A DNA stretch of 64,000 nt, taken from contig NZ_JACRAW010000008.1 in the NCBI RefSeq assembly GCF_016213215.1, forward strand, positions 1 to 64,000. The letters are read 5' to 3'. Origin of the DNA: Bradyrhizobium sp. GTDB taxonomy: Bacteria; Pseudomonadota; Alphaproteobacteria; Rhizobiales; Xanthobacteraceae. The notes below the pieces were generated by a model. That model was not told the DNA's origin. It saw only the letters and a program-made list of their open reading frames with translations, and ran no database searches. Each line of letters begins with the position of its first letter. Position 1 is the first letter of the stretch. A program made the position numbers and the translations under genes. Positions 35,411-44,301 of the stretch are shown piece by piece.

Positions 35411-36334
35411 TCAAGCGTTCGCCAGCCGGTACGTTCCCGTGATCACCGGATCGCCGTCGGTCACGACCACGCCCCGCGCGACGAGATCCTCCAGATGCGC
35501 CAGCACCGAATAGCCGGCCGCGGTCGTGAGGCGTGGGTCGATTCCGATATAGATCGCCCGCACCATCGTCGGGATATCGGTCTCGCCTTTCCCGAGGCGG
35601 TGCAGGATGGAGGTTTCCCGCGCCTTGCGATGGCGGATCAGGAAACGGACATAGCGCGGCCCTTCCGGAATCTCCGGGCCATGGCCGGAGAAGTACAGAT
35701 CCTCCTCGCGCTGCGTGAGGCGCTCGAGCGAATCCATGTAGTCGATCATGGATCCGTCCGGCGGCGCCACGATCGAGGTCGACCAGCCCATGACATGGTC
35801 ACCGACGAACGAGATCTTGTGCTCCGGCCAGGCGAAGACGAGATGATTGGCGGTGTGGCCCGGCGTGGCCACCGCTTCCAGCCTCCAGCCTGAGCCTTCG
35901 ACCACATCGCCATGGCCGAGGGCAACGTCGGGCGCGAAATCGCGGTCGGCGCCCGATTCCGGATTGTGCTTCTCGCTCTCGAAGCGCGGCCGCGAAGCAC
36001 GGTGCGGCCCCTCCGCATAGACGACCGCGCCGGTCGCCGCCTTGATCCGCGGAGTATTGGGCGAATGATCGCGATGGGTGTGGGTGACCAGGATGTGCGT
36101 GACGGTTTCGCCGCGCACCGCATCGAGCACCGCCGCCGCATGAGCCTCGTTGTCGGGGCCGGGGTCGATGATGGCGACGTTGCCCTGCCCTACGATGTAG
36201 GTCACCGTGCCGCTCATGGTGAACGGGCCCGGATTGTCGCACAGGATGCGGCGCAGGCCCGGACGGACTTCTTCCACGATACCCGGCTTGAGCGGAAAGT
36301 GGCGGTTGAACGGGACGTCGTCGTTATCGGCCAT
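35411..36334 (-). CDS. MBL-fold metallo-hydrolase
   Basis: A 307-residue cytoplasmic protein with the metallo-beta-lactamase fold. THTHRDHSPN is the HxHxDH metal motif, HTANHLVFAW and FVGDHVMGW supply the further metal ligands, and FSGHGPEIP the last His. It ends with a winged-helix-like domain (TAAGYSVLAHLEDLVARGVV). This arrangement matches the LACTB2-like hydrolase group. The true substrate (thioester, lactone or RNA) is unknown. It is upstream of no obvious partner. Confidence 0.87.
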   Translation of the reverse strand: MADNDDVPFNRHFPLKPGIVEEVRPGLRRILCDNPGPFTMSGTVTYIVGQGNVAIIDPGPDNEAHAAAVLDAVRGETVTHILVTHTHRDHSPNTPRIKAATGAVVYAEGPHRASRPRFESEKHNPESGADRDFAPDVALGHGDVVEGSGWRLEAVATPGHTANHLVFAWPEHKISFVGDHVMGWSTSIVAPPDGSMIDYMDSLERLTQREEDLYFSGHGPEIPEGPRYVRFLIRHRKARETSILHRLGKGETDIPTMVRAIYIGIDPRLTTAAGYSVLAHLEDLVARGVVVTDGDPVITGTYRLANA

Positions 36335-36367
36335 GAGTTTTCCTGTAAAGTGGCGTCGCAGTCTTGA

Positions 36368-36471
36368 TCGTCATGCCCCGCGAAGGCGGGGCATCCAGTA
36401 AACACCGACGGTCGAGACGAAGGCGAGGTCTCTGGAATACTGGATCGTCCGCTTTCGCGGACGATGACAGC
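36368..36471. repeat. long palindromic repeat element (RPE-like)
   Basis: Starts TCATGCCCCGCGAAGGCGGGGCATCCAGTA (arms TGCCCCGC and GCGGGGCA) and ends TACTGGATCGTCCGC / GCGGACGATGACA. The inner ATCCAGTA and TACTGGAT pair across the whole element, so it can fold as a long cruciform. This is a well-known repeat type between Bradyrhizobium genes. No coding frame is evident. Confidence 0.8.
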
Positions 36472-36504
36472 AGAACCTGACAGTCACGGCGGCGTTCCCA
36501 GCCC

Positions 36505-37719
36505 TCACGAGAAGGCCTGGATGCCGGTAATGGCGCGGCCCAGGATCAGGGCGTGAACGTCGTGGGTACCCTCATAGGTGTTGACCGTCTCGAGGTTATG
36601 CACGTGCCGCATCACGTGGTACTCACTGGAGATGCCGTTGCCGCCGTGCATGTCGCGCGCCATGCGGGCGATGTCGAGCGACTTGCCGCAATTATTGCGC
36701 TTGACGATCGAGATCATCTCCGGCGCCATTTTGCCTTCATCCATCAGGCGGCCGACGCGCAGCGAGGCCTGGAGTCCCAGCGCGATCTCGGTCTCCATGT
36801 CCGCAAGCTTCTTCTGCACCAGTTGGGTCGCGGCCAGCGGCCGGCCGAACTGCTTGCGGTCGAGCGTGTATTGCCGCGCGCGGTGCATGCAGTCCTCCGC
36901 CGCCCCCATCGCCCCCCAGGAGATGCCGTAACGGGCCCGGTTGAGACAGCCGAACGGCCCCTTCAGCCCGGAGACGTTGGGCAGGAGGGCGCTTTCGGGA
37001 ACCACGACGCCGTCCATCACGACCTCGCCGGTGATGGAGGCGCGAAGGGAAAGCTTGCCGTTGATCTTGGGCGCCGAGAGGCCCTTCATGCCCTTTTCGA
37101 GGACGAAGCCGCGGATCTGGTTGTCGTGCGCGGCGGACTTCGCCCACACCACGAACACGTCGGCGATCGGAGCGTTCGAAATCCACGTTTTGCTGCCGTT
37201 GAGCCGATAACCGTCGGACACCTTCTCGGCACGGGTCTTCATCCCTCCCGGGTCCGAGCCGGCATCGGGCTCGGTAAGTCCGAAGCAGCCGACCCACTCG
37301 CCGGTGGCGAGCTTCGGCAGATATTTCTTGCGCTGGTTCTCGTCGCCATAGGCGTAGATCGGATACATCACCAGCGAGGACTGCACCGAGTTCATCGAGC
37401 GGTAGCCTGAATCCACCCGCTCGATCTCGCGCGCGACGAGGCCATAGGCGACATAGCTCGCATTGGCGCAGCCATATTCCTCCGGCAGCGTGATGCCGAT
37501 CAGCCCGAGCTCACCCATCTCGGTGAAGATCTCCCGGTCGGTCTTCTCCTCGAGATAGGCCTTGGTGATGCGCGGCAGCAGCTTGTCCTGGGCGTAGGCG
37601 CGCGCGGTATCGCGCACCATGCGCTCGTCTTCGGTGAGTTGCTCATCGAGCAGGAACGGATCGTCCCACTTGAATGGAGCCGCGGATGGCTTGTCCTTGG
37701 CCTGAGGGCGCGCGCTCAT
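36505..37719 (-). CDS. acyl-CoA dehydrogenase, glutaryl-CoA dehydrogenase type
   Basis: A 404-residue FAD enzyme. [26 protein letters not shown] and [19 protein letters not shown] are ACAD motifs, and [19 protein letters not shown] carries the catalytic Glu in the arrangement typical of glutaryl-CoA dehydrogenase (GcdH), which oxidatively decarboxylates glutaryl-CoA to crotonyl-CoA in lysine, tryptophan or benzoate breakdown. The ATG at 37719 is taken because AAAGGA lies upstream and MSARPQAKD fits homologue starts. No glutarate genes are adjacent. Confidence 0.9.
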   Translation of the reverse strand: MSARPQAKDKPSAAPFKWDDPFLLDEQLTEDERMVRDTARAYAQDKLLPRITKAYLEEKTDREIFTEMGELGLIGITLPEEYGCANASYVAYGLVAREIERVDSGYRSMNSVQSSLVMYPIYAYGDENQRKKYLPKLATGEWVGCFGLTEPDAGSDPGGMKTRAEKVSDGYRLNGSKTWISNAPIADVFVVWAKSAAHDNQIRGFVLEKGMKGLSAPKINGKLSLRASITGEVVMDGVVVPESALLPNVSGLKGPFGCLNRARYGISWGAMGAAEDCMHRARQYTLDRKQFGRPLAATQLVQKKLADMETEIALGLQASLRVGRLMDEGKMAPEMISIVKRNNCGKSLDIARMARDMHGGNGISSEYHVMRHVHNLETVNTYEGTHDVHALILGRAITGIQAFS

Positions 37720-37831
37720 AATGGATCCTTTCAATCTGTTCCGACAATCTTCCGACAAATTAAGGCGCTGCAGCCCGAAGCGCAATTGCGCAACTTCGGC
37801 GCAGCCCCGCGCCGTCCGTCAAACCACGACG

Positions 37832-38908
37832 CTAGATTTCAAGGTTTTCGGTCGCCACGATCTCGATGCCGAACCCGGACAGGCCCTTGTACTCGTGCAC
37901 CGACGAGGTGAGATGTCGGATCGAGGTGATGCCGAGATCACGCAGGATCTGGGCGCCGACGCCGACCTCGCGCCACTGCCTGTGGCGGTCGGCTTCCGCC
38001 GTTCCTTCGTTCGGCAACGGTTCAACCGGAACGCCGGCTGCGCCGTCGCGCAGATAAACCAATACGCCGCGCCCTTCCTTCTTGAAATGACCGAGCACGG
38101 CCTGGATGCGCTTCGGCCCGGAGAATATCTCCTTAACGATGTTGGGCTTGTGAAACCGCGTCAGCACGTTCTTGCCGTCGCCCACGCCGTTATAGACGAA
38201 GGCGACATGGGCGATGGAGTCGAACGGAGAGCGATAGGCATATCCCTGGAGCGGCCCGATCGGGCTGTCGGTGGTGAACGTTGCGACCCGCTCGATCAGC
38301 TTCTCGCGAGCCTGGCGATAAGCGATCATGTCGGCGATGGTGACGTGCTTGAGATTGTGCTGCTTGGCGAACCGCGCTACCTGCTCGCCCTTCATCACCG
38401 AGCCGTCGTCGTTCATGAGCTCGCTGATCACGCCGACGGGGGGAAGGCCGGCCAGCTTGCACAGATCGACCGCCGCCTCGGTATGACCCGAGCGCAGAAG
38501 CACGCCGCCGTCCTTGGCGATCAGCGGGAACACGTGGCCCGGCCGCGCGAAATCGGCGGCGCCGACATTGGGGTTGGCAAGCGCGCGGCAGCAGGACGCG
38601 CGCTCCTCCGCCGAGATGCCGGTGCCGCCGTCCGGCTTGTAGTCGATCGATACGGTAAACGCCGTGGTATGCGCCGACTCGTTGTGGGCGACCATGGGGT
38701 CCAGTCGCAGCCGACGCGCATCCTCGGTGCTGATCGGCGCGCAGACGATGCCCGAGGTGTGCCGGATGATGAACGCCATCTTCTCGGCGGTGCAGAGCGA
38801 GGCCGCGACGATCAGATCGCCCTCGCCTTCACGGTCCTCGTCGTCGGTGACGACCACGAGTTCGCCCTTGGCAAAGGCTTGAAGTACTTCCTGAACGGTA
38901 TTGGGCAT
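37832..38908 (-). CDS. ribB: 3,4-dihydroxy-2-butanone-4-phosphate synthase with degenerate RibA domain
   Basis: A 358-residue protein. Residues 1-205 are a full DHBP synthase: DDEDREGEGDLIVAA, RHTSGIVCAPI, RPGHVFPLIA and GHTEAAVDLC carry the acidic and His active-site residues. Residues 210-358 align with GTP cyclohydrolase II in general shape (SPIGPLQGYAYRS, GVGAQILRDLGI) but lack the zinc-binding Cys set and GDxxxSxxC motif, so that half is likely inactive. It makes the four-carbon riboflavin precursor. It lies downstream of an FMN riboswitch and a truncated ribH. Confidence 0.93.
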   Translation of the reverse strand: MPNTVQEVLQAFAKGELVVVTDDEDREGEGDLIVAASLCTAEKMAFIIRHTSGIVCAPISTEDARRLRLDPMVAHNESAHTTAFTVSIDYKPDGGTGISAEERASCCRALANPNVGAADFARPGHVFPLIAKDGGVLLRSGHTEAAVDLCKLAGLPPVGVISELMNDDGSVMKGEQVARFAKQHNLKHVTIADMIAYRQAREKLIERVATFTTDSPIGPLQGYAYRSPFDSIAHVAFVYNGVGDGKNVLTRFHKPNIVKEIFSGPKRIQAVLGHFKKEGRGVLVYLRDGAAGVPVEPLPNEGTAEADRHRQWREVGVGAQILRDLGITSIRHLTSSVHEYKGLSGFGIEIVATENLEI

Positions 38909-39126
38909 TTCCAGATCTCACTTGTTGAGGGGAGGATTAGCCGGACTTCGCACTGCGCGCTAGTCCGTGCGGTTGTGAATTGGCCATGTCCGCCCGGCCT
39001 CCAATGAGGGGCGTAAGAAGCGGATATGCCGGCATCGACACGACGGGCGGGAGAAAACGAACGTGGCCCCGTTCGCCTTCGTCGGCTGCAGGGCAGCATT
39101 GGAAGGCGTGCCAGAGTGGTACCTGG

Positions 39127-39342
39127 TCAGCCCGTCCCGGTCAGGTTGATGGATTGGCAGCCTGCCGTCGCCATGGCGACAAGCCTGTGCTTGTCGCGGT
39201 CGCGGGCAAGAACATCGGCGCCTGACGCATCGAACACGTCGACCTGCTGCACCGGGATCAACTGCGAAAAGCCGTCCAAGGAACTGCTGGCAATATCAGC
39301 ATTCCGGTTGGCTTTGACGAACGCGTAGCGGGTGTGTGTCAC
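39127..39342 (-). pseudogene. truncated ribH (lumazine synthase) behind FMN riboswitch
   Basis: A 71-residue frame begins at a GTG with an excellent AAAGGAGA six bases upstream. Its first 45 residues, TRYAFVKANRNADIASSS then LDGF, VDVFD, SGA and LARD, follow the start of RibH2-type lumazine synthases (KAxWHADIV, VDVFDVPGA, LARxL) in order. The catalytic FVxxGGxYRHDFV region and the rest of a roughly 150-residue protein are missing, and no other frame up to ribB restores them. Key residues Trp-His are changed to Arg-Asn. It is best read as a truncated ribH; a retained small protein is possible. Confidence 0.55.
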
Positions 39343-39423
39343 GGTGATCTCCTTTCCGGTAAACGACACGTCACCCAAGGCGATCACGTGCGCGCCGACG
39401 CCGCATCAGCGGGCCGGCTCGCG

Positions 39424-39562
39424 CGTTCTCTTTCATCCGGACTTTAACCGTCGGCTCAGGCATCGCACCTGATCTGCTAGACCCTTCCAGTGGAAGGCGC
39501 TCGCGGGCTCGCAGCATCGGCTGCATACCGCCGGTAGGGAGTTTCACCCTGCCCTGAGAACT
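39424..39562 (-). promoter_or_regulatory. FMN riboswitch (RFN element)
   Basis: Read on the minus strand it starts CTCAGGGCAGGGTGAAACTCCC, then TACCGGCGGT, CGAGCCCGCGAGC, a variable stem, GCCTGAGCCGACGGTTAAAGTCCGGATGAAAGAGAAC (blocks GAGCCGACGGT, AGTCCGGATG, AAAGAGA). All conserved RFN blocks are present in order. It lies 80 bases before the truncated ribH and about 520 bases before ribB, and should shut riboflavin synthesis genes off when FMN is abundant. Confidence 0.92.
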
Positions 39563-39621
39563 CCCGCATGCTGCATCGCGCGGACAAACGCGTCAAGGTC
39601 GAGTTGCTCGAGGCGCTCGGC

Positions 39622-41352
39622 TCAAGGCAACACCTCGCGCCGTTCGCTGAGAACGGCGTCCAGCTCGGCGCGCTTGTCCTCGAGGAGCCCCGCATCGGCC
39701 GCTTCGATCACCGCAAAAAGCTCATGGGCGTCGCTCAGTCGCGTAACCGTGACGTAGTCGGCGCCGGCCGCGTAGAGCTCGGGGACGTCGGACAGAAGAT
39801 CGGCGGTGGCGACGATCCTGGCGCTGGAGTTCAGGGCGCGGATATGCCGGACCAGCTTCTCGTTGGTGGCCCCTTTCAGGAGCGCGTCCGGAACGCTCAG
39901 GATTACGATCTCGGCCTTGCCGACGCCGGCGTGGAGCAAGGTGTCGACATTGCTGATATCGCCGTAAATCACATGCTGACCGCGCGAAAGCAGGGTCTGG
40001 TATACTTGCGGGTTGAAATCAACCACCGTGATCTGGTCAAGCAGGAGCGGATTCTGCCGCTCGATTTCCGCCAGCAGGGCGCTCGCCGCACGGAAAAAGC
40101 CGAGAACGACGATCCGGCGCACCTCGCCATGCCCTCCGCCGTGGCCCTCCTCCCCCTCACCATGGCGGTGATCGAGATCACGCAGGCCGAGCCGCTTCAA
40201 GGGGCCGATCGCTCGCCTGGTGAGTTCGTCGCTGCGCACCATCACGAAGGTGCTCAAGACGGCGAGCACGACGAACGCGAAGGAAGCCGCGCTCGCGGTC
40301 TCGGGCTTGATGTGCCCGGCGATGGCGCCGGTCTGGATAACGACCAGCGAAAACTCGCTGATCTGGGCGAGGTTGATTGCCGGCAGAAGGCTGGCGCGCA
40401 GGCCCTGCTTCATCAGGTAGAGCGGCGTGAAGGTGGTCAGGACGCGGCTCACCACCGTGAACAGGGCGATCGTGAGCGCGAGCCCGATCACCGACATGTT
40501 GGGCACCGGGATCGTCATGCCGAGCGCGACGAAGAACAGCGTGATGAAGAAGTCGCGCAGGGTTGTGAGCTTGGCGGTGACGTCGAGCGCGTAAGGGAAG
40601 GTCGAGAGCGATACTCCGGCGACCAGCGAGCCCATCTCGCGCGACAGCGACAGCCTTTCGGCGACCTCCCCGATCAGGAAGCACCAGGCCAGCGCCCCCA
40701 GCAGCACAAGTTCAGGGCGGCGCGCGATGTGGTGAAACAGCCACGGAAGGATGTAGCGGCTGATCACCAGAGCGGTAGCAACCAGGACGCCGACGCGAGC
40801 GATCGAGAACAGGATCACGGTGAGCTTGAGGTCGGCCAGGCTCGGCTGCACGGCCAGGAACAGGATGGCGAAGACATCCTGCAGCACCAGAATGCCGAGC
40901 GTGACGCGACCGGGCAGCGTGTCCAGTTCGCGCTTCTCGTAGAGCACCTTGACGATGATGACGGTGCTCGACAGCGCGCAGGCGACGCAGAGATAGAGCG
41001 CGTCAAAGGCGCCGCCGCCGAGCGACAGCCCGAGGGCGACGAAGAACAGAATGCCAAGCACGGAGCCGCCGAGGAGCTGGCCGCCCGCCGCAAACAGGAT
41101 CACCGGACCGGCGCGCACGATTTTCTTCAGGTCGATCTCGAGCCCGATCATGAACAGCATGAAGATCAGGCCGAGCTCGGAGATGACGTTGATCGATTCC
41201 TGCGACTTGACCCAGCCGGTGCCGAATGGACCTATACAAAAGCCGGCGATAAGGTAGGCGAGGATCAGCGGCTGCCGCGAGAAATGGGCCAACAGCCCGA
41301 GCAGCCAGGCAAACAGGATAGAGAGGGTGATATTGCCAATGAGCTCATGCAT
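39622..41352 (-). CDS. monovalent cation:proton antiporter-2 (KefB/YbaL-like)
   Basis: A 576-residue inner-membrane protein with about 12 membrane segments forming a Na+/H+-exchanger domain (LIAGFCIGPFGTGW, FMLFMIGLEIDL, CALSSTVIIVKVL) and a C-terminal RCK/TrkA-N domain (RRIVVLGFFRAAS, TVVDFNPQVYQ, YGDISNVDTLL). A His/Gly-rich linker (DHRHGEGEEGHGGGHGE) joins them and could bind metal. The nucleotide loop reads GFFRAA rather than GxGxxG. It probably exports K+ or Na+ in exchange for protons. The ATG at 41352 gives MHELIGNITLS. Confidence 0.9.
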   Translation of the reverse strand: MHELIGNITLSILFAWLLGLLAHFSRQPLILAYLIAGFCIGPFGTGWVKSQESINVISELGLIFMLFMIGLEIDLKKIVRAGPVILFAAGGQLLGGSVLGILFFVALGLSLGGGAFDALYLCVACALSSTVIIVKVLYEKRELDTLPGRVTLGILVLQDVFAILFLAVQPSLADLKLTVILFSIARVGVLVATALVISRYILPWLFHHIARRPELVLLGALAWCFLIGEVAERLSLSREMGSLVAGVSLSTFPYALDVTAKLTTLRDFFITLFFVALGMTIPVPNMSVIGLALTIALFTVVSRVLTTFTPLYLMKQGLRASLLPAINLAQISEFSLVVIQTGAIAGHIKPETASAASFAFVVLAVLSTFVMVRSDELTRRAIGPLKRLGLRDLDHRHGEGEEGHGGGHGEVRRIVVLGFFRAASALLAEIERQNPLLLDQITVVDFNPQVYQTLLSRGQHVIYGDISNVDTLLHAGVGKAEIVILSVPDALLKGATNEKLVRHIRALNSSARIVATADLLSDVPELYAAGADYVTVTRLSDAHELFAVIEAADAGLLEDKRAELDAVLSERREVLP

Positions 41353-41409
41353 GTCCGACCAATCCCCTGGTTGCACCGTAACGGCGGGGCGCTAGGAGGC
41401 AAACGAGCA

Positions 41410-41943
41410 ATGTGTCACATCCGAATCGCCATCTTGGCTGCAAGCCTGTTGTCCACAACACTCGCCCAGCCGGCGCTCGCGCAGGGCACGGGCCCGATCG
41501 AGCAGAAATTCGCCAATTCCCTGACCGCCATGCCGAGCGAGAATCTGACCGTTACAGGCGGGTTCTACGTGCCGGCCTATTCCAGCGTGTCGATGAGTCA
41601 TGGCAAGCTGCGCGTCGACTTCTCGGTGACGCTCAGCGTGCACAATGCCTCGGAAACCAGGCCGCTGGTCGTGAAGCGGATCGCCTATTTCGACACCGCA
41701 GGCAAGATGGTGGACAGCTATCTGAAAGCGCCAGTGGCGCTGAAGCCGTTCGCGACCATCGAGATCTTCATTCCCACGGACGACGTGCGTGGCGGCACCG
41801 GCGCGAACTTCATCGTCGACTGGGGCGCTACTGGAGAGATCGCCGAGCCGGTGGTCGAGGCGCTGATGGTGGGCGGCGTCGCCAATGCCCATTATGCCTT
41901 CATCAGCCAGGGCCGGCCGACGAGGTCAATCGGCAAGAACTAG
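41410..41943 (+). CDS. DUF3124 secreted protein
   Basis: A 177-residue protein with a signal peptide (IAILAASLLSTTLAQPALAQ). VTGGFYVPAYSSVSM, VTLSVHNASETRPLVVKRIAYFD and FIPTDDVRGGTGANFIVDW match DUF3124, an exported beta-rich domain of unknown function. It diverges from the antiporter gene; an aminotransferase follows after 58 bases. The ATG at 41410 is the first with a signal peptide behind it. Confidence 0.85.
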   Translation: MCHIRIAILAASLLSTTLAQPALAQGTGPIEQKFANSLTAMPSENLTVTGGFYVPAYSSVSMSHGKLRVDFSVTLSVHNASETRPLVVKRIAYFDTAGKMVDSYLKAPVALKPFATIEIFIPTDDVRGGTGANFIVDWGATGEIAEPVVEALMVGGVANAHYAFISQGRPTRSIGKN

Positions 41944-42001
41944 CACGGCGGCGCCAAGCACCGAGCTGCGCAACCATAACAAAATTGAGGGACACGGCCC
42001 A

Positions 42002-43246
42002 ATGACTTCCGCAGCGTTCGATTTCACGAAGCTCTTGCCGCCAGACCTGCCCGCCGCGGCCGCGCGCTGGACCGGGCTTGCAAAATACAGCTTCGTCGGC
42101 GGCAACAACGATCCCGACGAGGTGCCGGTCGACGGCCTGATCGACGCGGTGACCGCCGTGCTGCGGCGCGAGGGCAAGGCGCTGGCGACGTACAATCTCG
42201 CCCATGGTCCGCAGGGCTACCGCCCGCTGCGCGAATTCCTGACGAAGAAGCTGAAGCGCGACGCCGGCATTGAAAGCTCGGCCGACGATCTCCTGCTCGT
42301 CTCGGGCTCCTTGCAGGCGCTCGATCTCGTCAATCACACGCTGCTTTCACGCGGCGATACCGTGCTGATCGAGCAGGAGACCTATCAGGGCTCCCTGAAC
42401 CGCCTGACCCGGCTCGGCGTGAACGCGATCGGCATTCCCCTCGATCGCGATGGCATGCGCATGGACGCGCTGGCAGCAGCGTTGTCCGACCTCAAGAGCC
42501 GCGGCATCCGGCCGAAATACATCTACACGATTCCGACGGTGCAGAACCCGACCGGGACCATCATGCCGGAGAGCCGCCGCGAGGAGATGCTCCGCCTCTC
42601 GGCGCAACACGAGGTGCCGATCTTCGAGGACGATTGCTACGCCGATCTCGTGTGGGACGCAAAGCGGCCGCCTGCGATCTACGCCATGAGCAGGACCGGC
42701 GGCGTCATTCACATCGGCTCGTTCTCCAAGTCGATCGCCCCTGCCCTTCGCGTCGGCTTCATCGTCGCGCCCTGGGAGGTGATGTCGCGGATGCTCGCGC
42801 TGAAGACCGATGCCGGCTCGGGCGCGCTCGAGCAGATGGTGCTCGCCGAATACTGCGACGCACATTTCGCCACCCACGTTCCGGCGCTGACGCGCGCGCT
42901 GCGCACGAAGCTAGATACCCTGATGGAAGCGCTCAACGAGCAATTCGGAACAGCTGCAGAGTTCGACGAGCCCAAGGGCGGCATTTTCCTTTGGGTGAAA
43001 TTACCCGACAATGTCGACACGCAAAAACTCTATCAGGCCGCGCTCGCGGCCGGCGTCTCGATTAATCCGGGCCCGGAATGGTCGACAAACCGTAGTTATT
43101 CCCACAGCCGGTTGCGGCTGTGCTTTGCCAGCCCCTCACACCAGGAGATCCGGGAAGGCGTTGCCGCGCTCGCCGAAGTCTGCCGCAGGGAGTTCGGCGT
43201 GCCGACGCGAATTGCGAACGTAGAGGCCCCGCGCGCGACCACCTGA
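42002..43246 (+). CDS. PLP-dependent aminotransferase, class I/II (MocR-like fold type I)
   Basis: A 414-residue enzyme of the 2-aminoadipate/valine-pyruvate aminotransferase-like group. NLAHGPQGYRPLREFL, VSGSLQALDLV, PTVQNPTG, FEDDCYADL and HIGSFSKSIAPALRVGF are in order; the Lys of SFSKS binds the cofactor. No N-terminal GntR domain is present, so this is the catalytic form. Substrate not determined. It follows the DUF3124 gene; GGGACACGGCCCA precedes the ATG. Confidence 0.9.
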   Translation: MTSAAFDFTKLLPPDLPAAAARWTGLAKYSFVGGNNDPDEVPVDGLIDAVTAVLRREGKALATYNLAHGPQGYRPLREFLTKKLKRDAGIESSADDLLLVSGSLQALDLVNHTLLSRGDTVLIEQETYQGSLNRLTRLGVNAIGIPLDRDGMRMDALAAALSDLKSRGIRPKYIYTIPTVQNPTGTIMPESRREEMLRLSAQHEVPIFEDDCYADLVWDAKRPPAIYAMSRTGGVIHIGSFSKSIAPALRVGFIVAPWEVMSRMLALKTDAGSGALEQMVLAEYCDAHFATHVPALTRALRTKLDTLMEALNEQFGTAAEFDEPKGGIFLWVKLPDNVDTQKLYQAALAAGVSINPGPEWSTNRSYSHSRLRLCFASPSHQEIREGVAALAEVCRREFGVPTRIANVEAPRATT

Positions 43247-43349
43247 GGCTCGCGCCACGCGCCAATTCTGGAACCGGAATTTCGGAAGGCGCACGGGGAC
43301 CTTGGCGGCAAGCACCCGCCCCAAGGCGATTTCCTTCAATGACTGGATT

Positions 43350-43643
43350 TCAGGCGGCGTGTGGCTGGCCGCCGCGGATGGCAAAAGCAAGCCGCAGCAG
43401 AAGAACGATCGATACGTTACCTTTGCCGGCCTCGATCTGCGCGATGTAGCGTTCGGAAATCCCCGACTTGCGGGCGAGCTCCCGGCGCGACATGTCGCAA
43501 CGCATGCGCGATGCGCGTACCCGCTCGCCGAGCTGGTTAAGGAATTCGCTCTCCGAATAGGGCAGCGCAAAGTCGCTCCCCGGCATAGCTCCCGCCGCAA
43601 AGGCAGCAACCTCGTCGAGCCTAGATTCAGTTCTGTCCATCAC
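43350..43643 (-). CDS. short XRE-family HTH regulator resembling BoxR/BzdR N-terminus
   Basis: A 97-residue protein with one helix-turn-helix (LGERVRASRMRCDMSRREL, then ARKSGISERYIAQIEAGKGN). The Ser-Glu-Arg-Tyr-(Ile/Leu)-Ala-Gln-(Ile/Leu)-Glu-Ala-Gly-x-Gly-Asn stretch closely resembles BoxR/BzdR regulators of anaerobic benzoate genes, which carry a C-terminal shikimate-kinase-like domain and total about 300 residues. Here the frame stops soon after the DNA-binding domain, so the effector domain is missing. It may be a remnant or a small stand-alone repressor. A FixK box lies about 50 bases upstream. Confidence 0.75.
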   Translation of the reverse strand: MMDRTESRLDEVAAFAAGAMPGSDFALPYSESEFLNQLGERVRASRMRCDMSRRELARKSGISERYIAQIEAGKGNVSIVLLLRLAFAIRGGQPHAA

Positions 43644-43690
43644 TTCAGCCTCCCAACATTACCATCGTCGCTAGCCGTCACACCTCCGCA

Positions 43691-43704
43691 TTGATGCGGA
43701 TCAA
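43691..43704. promoter_or_regulatory. FixK/FNR-type box between divergent genes
   Basis: TTGATGCGGATCAA is a perfect TTGAT-N4-ATCAA site. Its centre is about 90 bases before the plus-strand secreted-protein gene and 54 bases before the minus-strand HTH gene. Spacing fits activation of the plus-strand gene with a leader of about 50 bases. It could also affect the regulator. Confidence 0.7.
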
Positions 43705-43786
43705 ATGGCCCGTTGAGGCCGCTTCTAAGATGGCTGTGCAGTGCGAAATGCCATAGTGCTGCAAGGACTGTTAAGGATGAAGAAGA

Positions 43787-44251
43787 ATGAAACGGCCATT
43801 GCACACACTGACGATGGCCATGCTGCTTTGCTTGGGGCTGGTGCCCCCTGCCCACACCAAGACATTGGTGAAGACGGTACTCGGCTGGGGTCTTATCGGC
43901 TCATGGTCGCGCGATTGCTCACTGCCGCCCGACCGTGAAAAAGGTGCGGTGCTCAGCTACGAGATCAGGCAGGACGGTCGGGTGATGTACCGGCGCGACT
44001 TCGGCGACACTGCCGACGAGAACGAGGTGGTCGGCGCTTCAACCACCTCCGAGGGCGTTCTCAATCTGCTCGTGTTCTTTCCGTCATTTCACCAGACGCG
44101 CGAGTTCGGACTGGTCAAGCAGCCCGACGGCTCCATGCGGGCGATCTACAATCACAACAAGAATGGCGAATACTCGATCAAGAACGGCAAATTCGTGAGC
44201 TCCGGCCAGCCGGCACCGATCCAGCATCGATGCAGCGGCGCCAGCACCTGA
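43787..44251 (+). CDS. secreted hypothetical protein
   Basis: A 154-residue protein with a signal peptide (LTMAMLLCLGLVPPAHTK). The mature part, SWSRDCSLPPDREKGAV, YEIRQDGRVMYRRDFGD and NHNKNGEYSIKNGKF, ending QHRCSG, looks like a small beta-barrel with two cysteines. I do not recognise a named family. A FixK box upstream suggests expression under low oxygen. AAGGATGAAG precedes the ATG. Confidence 0.7.
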   Translation: MKRPLHTLTMAMLLCLGLVPPAHTKTLVKTVLGWGLIGSWSRDCSLPPDREKGAVLSYEIRQDGRVMYRRDFGDTADENEVVGASTTSEGVLNLLVFFPSFHQTREFGLVKQPDGSMRAIYNHNKNGEYSIKNGKFVSSGQPAPIQHRCSGAST

Positions 44252-44301
44252 AAGCGCGGGTTAATCCTCCTTTGCGCCCAGCCAATTCGGCAAGCCTTCT
44301 C

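Noticed and set aside
39568..41409. Long plus-strand frame leading into the DUF3124 gene
   Set aside because: It is antisense to the cation antiporter, is rich in His/Gln/Arg as such shadows are, and the DUF3124 signal peptide begins only at 41410.
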